From contig JAYQPI010000003.1 in assembly GCA_038145245.1 (NCBI GenBank), positions 1-63,628 on the forward strand: a DNA stretch of 63,628 nt, read 5' to 3'. The DNA is from Fontibacterium sp038145245. GTDB lineage: Bacteria > Pseudomonadota > Alphaproteobacteria > Pelagibacterales > Pelagibacteraceae. Both the position numbers and the translations under genes were made by a program. The notes beneath the pieces are model-generated. The model was not told where the DNA came from and did no database searches. It was given only the letters and a program-made list of their open reading frames with translations. Of the stretch, positions 25,124 to 34,455 are shown one piece after another (the stretch's first letter is position 1; the number at the start of each line of letters is the position of its first letter).

Positions 25124-26108
25124 TACTTTCGATAGTACTCCCGATATAAAGATTTCTGTAAAACAAGTTTTTAATATTGATACCGATATGACGGTTGAGG
25201 GTTTTTCAAAAAAAAATCAATTTGTTCCTGAATTAGACAACGCTTATAAATTTGATCGTGACACAACATTAGCAATTCTTGCGGGTTTTGTTTTTAATAA
25301 AAGAGTCTTAATTCAAGGTTTTCATGGAACAGGAAAATCAACTCACGTTGAACAAGTTGCAGCAAGATTAAATTGGCCTTGTATAAGAGTAAATTTAGAT
25401 AGTCACATCAGTAGAATTGATCTTTTGGGAAAAGATGCAATTGTAATAAAAGATAACAAACAGGTCACTGAATTTAGAGAGGGGATACTACCATGGGCGT
25501 TACAAAATCCCGTAGCTTTGGTATTTGATGAATATGATGCTGGAAGACCTGATGTAATGTTTGTGATTCAAAGATTGCTTGAAAGTGAAGGAAAATTAAC
25601 TTTGCTAGATAAAAACAAAGTTATTAAACAAAATAAATTTTTTAGATTATTTGCAACAGCAAATACTATTGGACTTGGTGATACCTCTGGACTTTATCAT
25701 GGAACCCAACAAATTAACCAAGGTCAAATGGATAGATGGAATATTGTAACTACTCTAAATTACTTGAAACAAGAAAATGAACTCGAGATCATAATATCAA
25801 AATGTCCTCACTTAAATAATGCGGAGGGAAAAAAAATTGCACAAAAAATGATTCAAGTAGCCGAACTAACGAGATCTGGACTTGCTAATGGAGATATTTC
25901 AACAGTAATGAGTCCAAGAACAGTGATGACTTGGGCAGATAATTATAAAATTTTTAATGATATTGGTTATTCATTCAAAATATCATTTTTAAATCGTTGC
26001 GATGAATTAGAAAAAGCAATTATTGCGGAATATTTTCAAAGATGTTTTGCTAAAGAGCTTACAGAGACATCAGCAAGTATAAAAATAAATCTTAAAAATG
26101 GAAAATGA
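25113..26108 (+). CDS. cobS: CobS-like AAA+ ATPase
   Basis: A 331-residue MoxR-type AAA+ protein of normal CobS length. Walker A is GFHGTGKSTHVEQVAARLNW (about 70-89), Walker B LVFDEYDAG, sensor I ATANTIGLGD, and SPRTVMTWA the arginine-bearing C-terminal helix. CobS with CobT and CobN inserts cobalt into hydrogenobyrinic acid diamide in aerobic B12 synthesis. No CobN or any other B12 gene is in the window. It overlaps the J-protein and cobT genes by 11 bases each. Confidence 0.9.
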   Translation: MENNTFDSTPDIKISVKQVFNIDTDMTVEGFSKKNQFVPELDNAYKFDRDTTLAILAGFVFNKRVLIQGFHGTGKSTHVEQVAARLNWPCIRVNLDSHISRIDLLGKDAIVIKDNKQVTEFREGILPWALQNPVALVFDEYDAGRPDVMFVIQRLLESEGKLTLLDKNKVIKQNKFFRLFATANTIGLGDTSGLYHGTQQINQGQMDRWNIVTTLNYLKQENELEIIISKCPHLNNAEGKKIAQKMIQVAELTRSGLANGDISTVMSPRTVMTWADNYKIFNDIGYSFKISFLNRCDELEKAIIAEYFQRCFAKELTETSASIKINLKNGK

Positions 26109-27885
26109 AAAACAGGCTGAAAATTTCAAAATAGCCATATCGTCAACCATCAAGGCATTAGCTAAAAAACAAGATCTTAATATTTTATTCTCAGACTCAC
26201 CAGCTAAAGAAAGTAACGTTATTAATCTTCCTAAAATTAATTTTGATTCTATAGACGAATATCAAAATATTAGAGCTATTGCAGATTCTGAGGCTTTAAA
26301 AATAAAATATAGCGATTCAGAACTTTTAAAAAAATTTGAACCTAGAGGAATAATTGCCAAAAATATTTATAAAAGCGCTGAAAAAATTCGTTATGAAAAA
26401 CTAGGTTCAGAGAATTTTGCAGGAATAAATTTAAATTTTAAAAATTACTATCAAAAAAGATTTAAAGAACAAAATGATGATATGTTCAATAGTATTGAAA
26501 AAGCTTTTGATATTATTTTAGCAAATCATCTCCTTAATTTAGATCTAAACCTTGAGGATAAAAAAAGTTTAAAAAACTGGAATAAGATTGTTGATGAGCA
26601 AATCAAAAATAATTTAGATTTATTAAAAAAAAATATTTCAAATCAAGAAAAGTTTTCCAATATTTTAAACTCTATTATTCAAAATCTAAAATTAGAAGAA
26701 AAGTTAAGTCCTAATAATAGTGATAATGATAATGAACAAAAAAATGACAATAAACTAAAAGATCAGAATGATAACGAAATTAACCAAGATAAAACTTCTA
26801 ACAAACAAGACTTTAATATTGAAAGTATAATTCCTGATATTGAGATTGACGCAAATCAAAGTGAATTAGAGTCATTAATTGAAGATGAGAATAATTCAAA
26901 TGACGAAATAAAATCTTCTGACATTAAAAAAAATAACAATGAAATTAAATATAAAATTTTCACAAACAAATTCGACAAAATTATTAATGCTGAAGAAATG
27001 GTTGATCCTAGTGAAATGATTAGATTTAGAGAGAATCTAGATAATCAGTTAAAATCATTTCATAATTTTATTTCAAGACTTGCAAATAAATTACAAAGAA
27101 AACTACTTGCATTCCAAAATAGATCTTGGGAGTTTGATCTTGAAGAAGGAATGCTTGATACAGCTAAACTAACTAGAGTAATTATCGACCCCTATAACTC
27201 ACTTTCTTATAAAAAAGAAAAAAATACAAACTTTAAAGACACAGTAGTAACTTTATTAATTGACAATTCTGGATCAATGCGAGGTAGGCCTATATCTATT
27301 GCGGCTATTTGTGCTGATATTTTATCTAGAACTCTTGAAAGATGTTCTGTGAAAGTTGAAGTTTTAGGTTTCACAACCTTAAATTGGAAAGGTGGAAAAA
27401 GTAGAGAGTTATGGTTAAAAAATAAAATAAATAATCCTGGAAGACTAAATGATTTATCTCATATCATTTATAAATCTGCAGACACACCATGGAGAAGAGG
27501 AAAAAATAATCTTGGACTAATGCTAAAAGAAGGAATCTTAAAAGAAAATATTGATGGAGAAGCAATTTTATGGGCTTACCAAAGATTAATAAAAAGAAGT
27601 GAAGAAAGAAAAATTTTGATGGTAATCTCTGATGGGGCTCCTGTTGATGATTCAACTCTTTCTGTAAACCCAGGAAACTATTTAGAGAAACATCTAAAAA
27701 ATACTGTAAAATGGATTGAAAATAAAAAAGATGTTGAGATTAATGCTATAGGAATTGGTCATGACGTTACCAACTATTATAGCAAGGCTTTAAAAATTGC
27801 AGACGTTCAAGAACTTGGGGATGCTTTAATTGATCAGCTTGCAGATTTGTTTATTGAAGAACCAAAAAAGAATAAGTTAAATTAA
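26098..27885 (+). CDS. cobT: CobT-like protein with von Willebrand A domain
   Basis: A 595-residue protein. The N-terminal helical part (about 1-205) is followed by a low-complexity Asn/Asp/Glu/Lys segment (about 205-290) and then KLQRKLLAFQNRSWEFDLEE (about 327-346), highly typical of CobT. The VWA domain holds the metal-dependent adhesion site IDNSGSMRG (about 387-395) and VISDGAPVDDSTL. It forms the chaperone ring with CobS. The stop overlaps the convergent transporter gene by 4 bases. Confidence 0.9.
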   Translation: MENEKQAENFKIAISSTIKALAKKQDLNILFSDSPAKESNVINLPKINFDSIDEYQNIRAIADSEALKIKYSDSELLKKFEPRGIIAKNIYKSAEKIRYEKLGSENFAGINLNFKNYYQKRFKEQNDDMFNSIEKAFDIILANHLLNLDLNLEDKKSLKNWNKIVDEQIKNNLDLLKKNISNQEKFSNILNSIIQNLKLEEKLSPNNSDNDNEQKNDNKLKDQNDNEINQDKTSNKQDFNIESIIPDIEIDANQSELESLIEDENNSNDEIKSSDIKKNNNEIKYKIFTNKFDKIINAEEMVDPSEMIRFRENLDNQLKSFHNFISRLANKLQRKLLAFQNRSWEFDLEEGMLDTAKLTRVIIDPYNSLSYKKEKNTNFKDTVVTLLIDNSGSMRGRPISIAAICADILSRTLERCSVKVEVLGFTTLNWKGGKSRELWLKNKINNPGRLNDLSHIIYKSADTPWRRGKNNLGLMLKEGILKENIDGEAILWAYQRLIKRSEERKILMVISDGAPVDDSTLSVNPGNYLEKHLKNTVKWIENKKDVEINAIGIGHDVTNYYSKALKIADVQELGDALIDQLADLFIEEPKKNKLN

Positions 27886-28436
27886 ATAATCTTATACTTT
27901 GCTATTGCGAACCTAAAAGGAAGTAGCATCACAAAATCTACTAATAATTTAACTGCAAAATCACCAAAAGCCAAAGTTACCCAGTTAATATCTGTTCCAT
28001 AAAAAGCAATACTAAAAAATAATATAGTATCTAAGAGTGAACATAAAAGTGATGAGACTAAAGGAGGAATAAACCAGGACTTATTTCTTAAAGAATCAAA
28101 AACTTTAATATCCAATAATTGCGCAGCAAGAAAAGCTATGCCTGATCCAATGACAATTCTCGAAAGAATAAATTCTTGAAGGCTTAAAATAAAAGATAAT
28201 ATTAGTCCTGTAAGGAATCCTGTAAATACGATTTTACGAGCAAATGTTTTTCCAAAAAAACGATTTGCAAGTTCTGTAATAAAAAAAGATACTGGATATG
28301 TAAAAGCTCCCCAAGTTATAATTTCTTTTAATTCAAAATGATTAAAAGGAAATTGCACTAAATAATTAGATGAGCAAATAACTGCTGCCATGGCAGCTGT
28401 ATACCAAAATATTTTTTTTGAAAAAATCAAGCTCAA
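27882..28436 (-). CDS. VUT family (queuosine precursor transporter-like) protein
   Basis: A 184-residue membrane protein with about six helices. ITWGAFTYPVSFFITELANRFFGKTFARK (split here as the conserved TYPVSFFITELANRFFG core) and SSLLCSLLDTILFF are the VUT/YhhQ signatures. YhhQ imports preQ0/preQ1 for queuosine in tRNA; this member may do the same. It directly follows rpmB with no gap. Confidence 0.85.
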   Translation of the reverse strand: MSLIFSKKIFWYTAAMAAVICSSNYLVQFPFNHFELKEIITWGAFTYPVSFFITELANRFFGKTFARKIVFTGFLTGLILSFILSLQEFILSRIVIGSGIAFLAAQLLDIKVFDSLRNKSWFIPPLVSSLLCSLLDTILFFSIAFYGTDINWVTLAFGDFAVKLLVDFVMLLPFRFAIAKYKII

Positions 28437-28772
28437 CTAAACTTTTTTAACTTCTTTTTTTACTTTTATTTCTTTTTTAACTTTTTTTACGTGTGGGACA
28501 ATTGTTAATAATAGTTTTCTTATTTTTTTAACTCTAGGTGATAAATTTTTATTTTTAGCTCTTAATAAAAATTCATCAATACCCCCTCTAAAATCTACGG
28601 CTTTTATAGCACGAGTGCAAATCTTAATACGGATATCACGATTTAATTTCTCACTCTTAAAAGAAACTTTTTTAAGATTTGGAAAAAATCTTCTTTTAGT
28701 TTTATTATTAGCATGACTAACATTATGACCTGTTTGAGGTCTTTTGCCTGTCAGTTCACAAAGTTTAGACAT
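28437..28772 (-). CDS. rpmB: 50S ribosomal protein L28, with lysine-rich tail
   Basis: A 111-residue L28 starting SKLCELTGKRPQTGHNVSHA, with KTKRRFFPNLKKV and ICTRAIKAVDFRGGIDEFL. The body ends near residue 92, and the last 19 residues are a run of Lys and Val with some Glu. E. coli L28 has 78 residues and alphaproteobacterial ones about 97-102. AGGAG lies 5 bases before the ATG, one of the clearer ribosome binding sites here. Confidence 0.95.
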   Translation of the reverse strand: MSKLCELTGKRPQTGHNVSHANNKTKRRFFPNLKKVSFKSEKLNRDIRIKICTRAIKAVDFRGGIDEFLLRAKNKNLSPRVKKIRKLLLTIVPHVKKVKKEIKVKKEVKKV

Positions 28773-28910
28773 ATTTACTCCTGCAAGGGATATAGTTAGA
28801 TGATGAATTTACGTCAAGATATTTCTTATAAATCCTAGATTATTTGCATTAATTGATTTTCTTGTTTTTACAAGATTAGTCCAATAATTATTAGTTAACT
28901 TAAAATTCTC

Positions 28911-29969
28911 ATGTTCCAAGTTTATCTGCCAATTGTAGAGGTTCATGTTAACATTTTCTATTTATTATTAATTAGCGGCTTTATAGGTTTTTTAAGTGGT
29001 CTACTAGGCATTGGGGGAGGATTCTTAATGACTCCTATTTTAATTTTTTTCGGTATTCCCCCAATGCATGCCATAGCTAATGGATCTAATAATATTTTAG
29101 CGTCTTCTGTTTCAGGTACATTTGCACATTGGTATAAAAAACAAGTCGATATTAAAATGGGTTTTTATATCTTAATTGGGGGTTTTTTTGGTTCAGTCAT
29201 TGGTATTTATTTTATTAAATTATTAATTCAAATCGGAAAAATTAATACAATAACTTCAATCTTATATTTTGTATTACTTACTAGTTTTGGAATTTTAATG
29301 TTTATAGAAAGTCTTGCTGAATTCCAGAGGATAAGAAATAAAAAATTTATAAAACGAAAATTTCGAAAACACACATGGATTCATGGACTACCTTTTAAAG
29401 TTAGAATGAATTCATCAAGACTTTATATTAGTATTATTCCACCTATATTTTTTGGTTTCTTAATTGGGATTATTTCATCTATGATGGGTATTGGGGGTGC
29501 ATTTATTTTAATCCCTGTAATGATTTACGTTTTTGGTATGCCTTCTAAACTTGTTCCGGGAACATCTTTATTTGTAATGATTTTTGTTATGACATTTATA
29601 ACTTTTTTTCATGCCATCACTAACCATAACATTGACCTCGTTTTAGTTTTTATTCTTATGTTTGGTTCTGTTATTGGAGTGCAGTTTGGAACTAGACTTG
29701 GAATGAATTTAAAAAATGAAGAACTTAGAATCTTAATGTCAATTATCATTATTATTTTTGGATTAAAATTTGGTTATTCTTTATTTATAGAAGAATTAAA
29801 ATTTATAATTTTTAAAAAATTAGAAAATCATGATCAGCTAAATTTTTTTCAAGATTTTATTTATCAATTTGTACATACAAGCCCAATATTATATGCATTA
29901 ACAGCTGTGGCGCTTGCTATATTAATTGGATACTTCAGTTCATTTATCTTTAAAAAATTACAATATTAA
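28911..29969 (+). CDS. TauE/SafE family anion exporter
   Basis: A 352-residue membrane protein with the two family repeats: GLLGIGGGFLMTPILIFFG (about 31-49) and SMMGIGGAFILIPVMIYVFG (about 194-213). Eight or more helices flank a basic cytoplasmic loop (about 140-170). Members export sulfite, sulfoacetate or other organosulfur anions; the substrate here is unknown. The DUF3429 gene follows after 2 bases and is probably in the same operon. Confidence 0.9.
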   Translation: MFQVYLPIVEVHVNIFYLLLISGFIGFLSGLLGIGGGFLMTPILIFFGIPPMHAIANGSNNILASSVSGTFAHWYKKQVDIKMGFYILIGGFFGSVIGIYFIKLLIQIGKINTITSILYFVLLTSFGILMFIESLAEFQRIRNKKFIKRKFRKHTWIHGLPFKVRMNSSRLYISIIPPIFFGFLIGIISSMMGIGGAFILIPVMIYVFGMPSKLVPGTSLFVMIFVMTFITFFHAITNHNIDLVLVFILMFGSVIGVQFGTRLGMNLKNEELRILMSIIIIIFGLKFGYSLFIEELKFIIFKKLENHDQLNFFQDFIYQFVHTSPILYALTAVALAILIGYFSSFIFKKLQY

Positions 29970-29971
29970 AT

Positions 29972-30421
29972 ATGCAAATTGAGAAAAAAAAATTAGCAAG
30001 TATATTGGGATACCTTGGGCTTATTCCTTTTTATGTACTTACAATTATTTTTTTTATTTCTAACTTTAATAACTATGTAATTGATATATATTTATTTTAC
30101 GCCATTATAATTTTATCTTTTCTCTGTGGCAGTCAATGGAGCAAAATATTAAATAGCAATATTTCTAATAATAAAAATTTATTACTAACATTAAGCGTTT
30201 TAGTCCCAGTTTTTAGTTTTATTTTAGATTTTTTTTCAAACCAAGATATAAAAATTGCAATTTACATAGTAGTTTATTTTGCAATTAACTTAATAGATAG
30301 CAGAATATTTTTCGAAACTAGTAACGCTTGGTATTTAAATCTTAGAAAGCGACTAACTTTTTTTGTAATTTTAACTTTGGTAATTAATTTATTCGCTGTC
30401 AACGCCTATCGCTTCTTGTAA
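29972..30421 (+). CDS. DUF3429 family membrane protein
   Basis: A 149-residue protein with about five helices. LGYLGLIPFYVL (about 12-23) and ILSFLCGSQWSKIL (about 49-62) fit DUF3429, where G-x-x-G-L-I-P-F and S-F-L-G-G-x-x-W are conserved. The function is unknown. Its last 33 bases are antisense to the end of pyrD, the longest 3' overlap in the window. Confidence 0.8.
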   Translation: MQIEKKKLASILGYLGLIPFYVLTIIFFISNFNNYVIDIYLFYAIIILSFLCGSQWSKILNSNISNNKNLLLTLSVLVPVFSFILDFFSNQDIKIAIYIVVYFAINLIDSRIFFETSNAWYLNLRKRLTFFVILTLVINLFAVNAYRFL

Positions 30422-31435
30422 GGACGAAAACCCATCTCTTCTCAAAAGTTTAGCTAATTCATTTTTAATATCCAATACTACAAAGGGTCCCTTGTAGACC
30501 AATCCTGTGTAAAGCTGCAATAAAGAGGCTCCTGCTCTTATTTTTTCATAAGCAGAAATTCCTGAATCAATTCCACCCACACCAATTATCGGTACTTTTT
30601 TTTTGATTATTCTAAAAAATTTTTTAATAATTAAGTTAGAAATTTGCTTAATAGGTGACCCAGACAATCCTCCTAGTTCGTCTCTTTGTTTGTTAATTAA
30701 ATTTTCTCTTAATCTTACCGATGTATTAGTCAAAACTAATCCATCAAGATTAAATTCTAAAATATTTTTACAAATTGTATTAATTTCAGAATCATTAATA
30801 TCTGGTGATATTTTTAGAACAATGGGTGTTTTACTGTTTAAAACTTTTTTTATATTTAAAATCTCACTTAATAATTTTTTTAAATTTTCTTGTTCATGAA
30901 AATTTCTTAAATTTTCAGTATTAGGTGAGGAAATATTTATACATATATAACTACATAAATTATGCAAATTTTTAAAACACTCTATGTAATCATCAATCCG
31001 TGACGTACTATCTTTATTTGGTCCTATATTAATTCCTAATATTCCTTCTGAACTTTTACTTTCAATTCTACTTTTAACTTTAATTAAACCCTGGCTTGGA
31101 AAACCCAAACGATTTATAATCGCTTCATCTTCTAATAATCTAAAAACTCTTGGTTTTGGATTTCCATCTTGTGGTTTAGGAGTAATTGTTCCAACTTCTG
31201 CAAAACCAAATCCAAGTTCTAATATCTTATTATATACTTCAGCATTTTTGTCGAATCCTGCTGCTAGACCTATTGGGTTTGAGAATTCTTTTCCTAAAAC
31301 ATTAATTTTTAATATTTCATCATCTTTTGATTTAAATATTGGAATGTAGAGATTTTTTAAAAACTGAATAGCAATCGAATGAGTAAATTCTGGATCAAAC
31401 TTATTAATAAAAAAATTAATAATCTGATAATTCAT
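30389..31435 (-). CDS. pyrD: dihydroorotate dehydrogenase (quinone), class 2
   Basis: A 348-residue flavoprotein oxidising dihydroorotate to orotate with ubiquinone in pyrimidine synthesis. An N-terminal helix pair for membrane association precedes NPIGLAAGFDKNAE (about 52-65), GFGFAEVGTITPKPQDGNPK, the catalytic serine in CINISSPNTENLR, LVLTNTSV and VGGIDSG. It lies 8 bases after lysK at the end of a long same-strand run. Confidence 0.95.
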   Translation of the reverse strand: MNYQIINFFINKFDPEFTHSIAIQFLKNLYIPIFKSKDDEILKINVLGKEFSNPIGLAAGFDKNAEVYNKILELGFGFAEVGTITPKPQDGNPKPRVFRLLEDEAIINRLGFPSQGLIKVKSRIESKSSEGILGINIGPNKDSTSRIDDYIECFKNLHNLCSYICINISSPNTENLRNFHEQENLKKLLSEILNIKKVLNSKTPIVLKISPDINDSEINTICKNILEFNLDGLVLTNTSVRLRENLINKQRDELGGLSGSPIKQISNLIIKKFFRIIKKKVPIIGVGGIDSGISAYEKIRAGASLLQLYTGLVYKGPFVVLDIKNELAKLLRRDGFSSLQEAIGVDSE

Positions 31436-31443
31436 TTTTGCAT

Positions 31444-33012
31444 TTAATCATTAATAGATTTATTAATTAAATTTACTGTTTCTTTAATACCATAAAAACT
31501 TATAAATGAGCCCATTCTAGGACCTTGTTCATCACCAAAAAGCACTTCATAAATCATTTTAAACCAATCCCTTAATCTTTCTTTTGAGTAATGAGTTTTG
31601 CCAACAGAATAAACTATAGTTTGCATTTCTTCTGGTTGTAGAGTTGGACTCATTTTAGAAATCTGCTCAGCGAGGTCTTGCAAAGCTTTTTTTTCTGCTG
31701 GGTTAGGCTTTCTAAATTTTTTACTAATTTTTACAATATCATTAAAATAATTAATCGCATTTAATATAAGTTTTGCAAGGATTGGATGTTTTTGTTTATC
31801 TAAATCTGGACTAAAATTCTTAATAAATTTCCAGATAACGTCTTCTTTGTCTGTATTACTGACGCTGACTAAATTAAGTAAAATATTAAAAGAAATAATT
31901 ATATCTTCTTTCGGTGGATTTCCATTATGTACGTGCCAAACTGGATTCCCAAGTTTTTCTTTTTCTTCTTGTTTTTCAAATTTTTCTAAAAAAGAAAGAT
32001 ACTCATCCACTGCTTTTGGAATAACTTGAAAATATAATTTTTTAGCTCTGGTAGGATTTTGATACATATATAATGACAAACTTTCTGGAGATGCATACTT
32101 AAGCCATTGTTCAATCGTAATTCCATTACCTTTTGACTTAGAGATTTTTTCCCCATTTTCGTCTAAAAATAATTCATAAGCAAATCCGGTTGGTGGTGTA
32201 CCTCCTAAAATTTTACAAATTTTACTAGATAATTCAGCGCTTGGTATTAGATCTTTTCCATACATTTCAAAATCAACTCCAAGAGCAAACCAACGCATAG
32301 CCCAGTCTACTTTCCACTGTAATTTACATGCTCCTCCTGTAATTTTTGTTTCAACTTTTTTATTTCCATTCTGATAAATAATAGTTCTGGAATCTAAATT
32401 TTTATCAACTACAGCAACTTCTAATACTTTTCCTGTTTCTGGACATATCGGTAAAAATGGACTGTATGTTTTCCTTCTTTCAGGACCAAGTGTTGGTAAA
32501 ACAACTTCCATAATTTTGTCATAGTTTTTTAATACTGCAGTTAGTGCATCATCAAATATACCTTTAGTATATAATTCGGTTGAACTTTTAAATTCATACT
32601 TAAAATTAAATTCATCTAAAAATTTTTTCAACATACTATTATTATGTTCTCCAAAGCTCTTAAATTTTTTAAAAGGATCAGGAATTGCTGTTAGTGGTTT
32701 ATTTAAGTTATCTTCTAAAATTGATTTATTTGGTATGTTGTCTGGAACCTTTCTAAGTCCATCCATATCATCCGAGAATGTAAACAATTTAACAGGGATA
32801 TTAGACAGTCTTTGAAAAGCATTCATAACCATAGTGGTTCTGCAAACTTCTCCAAAAGTTCCAATATGAGGTAATCCACTTGGACCGTAGCCAGTTTGAA
32901 ATAAAACGTAACCTTTTTTTTCGATTATTTTTATTCTTTTTTTTAAAATCTCTCTAGACTCTGCAAAGGGCCAAGCTTCCGAATCTTCAAAAAACTTTTT
33001 ATCAATTAACAT
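31444..33012 (-). CDS. lysK: class I lysyl-tRNA synthetase
   Basis: A 522-residue enzyme charging tRNA-Lys. It is the class I form (Rossmann fold) found in archaea and alphaproteobacteria, unrelated to E. coli LysS. GPSGLPHIGTFGEV (about 43-56) carries the HIGH box and EKISKSKGNGI (about 285-295) the KMSKS loop. The C-terminal helical domain is complete. The start overlaps the kinase gene by 11 bases. Confidence 0.96.
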   Translation of the reverse strand: MLIDKKFFEDSEAWPFAESREILKKRIKIIEKKGYVLFQTGYGPSGLPHIGTFGEVCRTTMVMNAFQRLSNIPVKLFTFSDDMDGLRKVPDNIPNKSILEDNLNKPLTAIPDPFKKFKSFGEHNNSMLKKFLDEFNFKYEFKSSTELYTKGIFDDALTAVLKNYDKIMEVVLPTLGPERRKTYSPFLPICPETGKVLEVAVVDKNLDSRTIIYQNGNKKVETKITGGACKLQWKVDWAMRWFALGVDFEMYGKDLIPSAELSSKICKILGGTPPTGFAYELFLDENGEKISKSKGNGITIEQWLKYASPESLSLYMYQNPTRAKKLYFQVIPKAVDEYLSFLEKFEKQEEKEKLGNPVWHVHNGNPPKEDIIISFNILLNLVSVSNTDKEDVIWKFIKNFSPDLDKQKHPILAKLILNAINYFNDIVKISKKFRKPNPAEKKALQDLAEQISKMSPTLQPEEMQTIVYSVGKTHYSKERLRDWFKMIYEVLFGDEQGPRMGSFISFYGIKETVNLINKSIND

Positions 33013-33997
33013 TTTTAGATCTTAATTTAATTTGCTGATTCATGATAACTCTTACTTCTTTAAATATTGGATCTTCTAACCTTTTATTAAGTATTGTCCA
33101 AGTATAGGGAATTAATTTTAAATATCTAACTTTCTTATCTCTTTTAAAAAGTCTTGAAAATATTCCTATAATTTTCATAGCTCTTTGCACTGAAAGGATG
33201 GAGAATTCTTTCTTAAATTGTTTAATATTAAAATTCTTTTCTTTTCTCGCTAACAATAAATAATAATTTAATAATTTCTTCTTCAAATTAGAACTAGTTT
33301 TAATCCTAACATCATCTATTAAGGAAAGTATGTCGTAAGCTTTTGAACCAATCAAAGCATCCTGAGTATCAATAATCCCAATTTTATTTTTTGAACCATC
33401 CTTATATTCCATCATATTTGAAACATGAAAATCTCTATGAACAAAATAATTATTCTTAATAAAATTATTTTTTAAAATTGACAGTAATAATTGTCTTAAT
33501 TTTTTAATCTGGGAATTACTCTTTATTTTGATTATATGAGGTAAGTACCAAATAAAAAATAAATCTATTTCTTTTTTTAGAATACTAAAGTTATATTTTT
33601 TAAATCGAAATATATTATTTTTGAAATTTATTCTTTGTAATTTAATTAAATATTTAATTAACGATTGATAAATATAAAATTTATTTTTAGATTTCTTAAT
33701 TAATTGAAGATAAGTTTTATCGCCAAAATCCTGTAATAAAGCTAAACCATTTTTATAATCATAATCTATTACTTTTGGTGCACTAATTCCCTCTTTATTT
33801 AAAAACTTGTTAATTAAAACATAATTTAAAATGTTAGACTTTTTTTCCTGTTCTGCGGAAGCAAGGATATAGGATTTGTTCTTTAAATAAATTCTAAAAT
33901 ATTTTCTAAAAGAGGCATCTCCTTTTATTTTATTTATTTTATATTTCTCTATAGAATTCTTTTTAAGAAAAATTTTTATTATTTTTAATCTATTCAT
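33002..33997 (-). CDS. AmgK-like sugar kinase (aminoglycoside phosphotransferase fold)
   Basis: A 331-residue kinase. I place the start at 33997 (MNRLKIIKIFLKK); an upstream ATG at 34033 lies inside tsaE. GDASFRKYFRI resembles the AmgK N-terminal loop, FVHRDFHVSNMM is the catalytic loop, and IIDTQDALIGSKAYDILSL the metal loop, as in the cell-wall sugar kinase AmgK. AmgK phosphorylates N-acetylmuramate or N-acetylglucosamine for recycling. It follows tsaE with an 8-base overlap, as in many alphaproteobacteria, but its usual partner murU is not next to it. Confidence 0.8.
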   Translation of the reverse strand: MNRLKIIKIFLKKNSIEKYKINKIKGDASFRKYFRIYLKNKSYILASAEQEKKSNILNYVLINKFLNKEGISAPKVIDYDYKNGLALLQDFGDKTYLQLIKKSKNKFYIYQSLIKYLIKLQRINFKNNIFRFKKYNFSILKKEIDLFFIWYLPHIIKIKSNSQIKKLRQLLLSILKNNFIKNNYFVHRDFHVSNMMEYKDGSKNKIGIIDTQDALIGSKAYDILSLIDDVRIKTSSNLKKKLLNYYLLLARKEKNFNIKQFKKEFSILSVQRAMKIIGIFSRLFKRDKKVRYLKLIPYTWTILNKRLEDPIFKEVRVIMNQQIKLRSKNVN

Positions 33998-34445
33998 TAA
34001 TACTAAATCCTGACCACTTTCCTTTTCCATCAAATTTTAAAGATCTAAAATCTTTATTAGGATCATAAATAAATTTAATTTGTAAAAAATCATTCAAAGA
34101 ATTGATAATAATTTCAGGCCACTCAATAATATTAATAAAATCTTTTGCTGTATCAAATAAACCTATATTTAAAATTTCTTTTTCTTTTTTTAATCTATAA
34201 AAATCATAGTGAGCAACCTTCAAATCTTTTCCTAATTCATAATATTGAACTATATTAAAAGTAGGACTTACTATTTCTTCTAAAGGATGTTGATGTTTTT
34301 GCTGCAAATAATGTATTAAAAATCTAGTAAATGTCGTCTTGCCGGCTCCTAAATTACCACTGAGTAATATAAAATCATTTGGTTTTAAATTAGTTGCAAC
34401 AGCTTCAGCAACTTTTTTTGTGGAATCTAAGAATTTTAATTCCAT
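33990..34445 (-). CDS. tsaE: tRNA threonylcarbamoyladenosine synthesis ATPase TsaE
   Basis: A 151-residue P-loop protein needed with TsaB and TsaD for the t6A37 base of tRNA. Walker A is LSGNLGAGKTTFTRFLIH (about 28-45), SPTFNIVQYYE and VAHYDFYRLK follow, and IIEWPE is the acidic motif. The C-terminus is complete. It is 10 bases after ahcY. Confidence 0.94.
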   Translation of the reverse strand: MELKFLDSTKKVAEAVATNLKPNDFILLSGNLGAGKTTFTRFLIHYLQQKHQHPLEEIVSPTFNIVQYYELGKDLKVAHYDFYRLKKEKEILNIGLFDTAKDFINIIEWPEIIINSLNDFLQIKFIYDPNKDFRSLKFDGKGKWSGFSINE

Positions 34446-34455
34446 TCAATTGAAA

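Noticed and set aside
33998..34033. Earlier start for the AmgK-like kinase
   Set aside because: It lies inside tsaE and adds residues unlike the family; the 8-base overlap start at 33997 is more natural.
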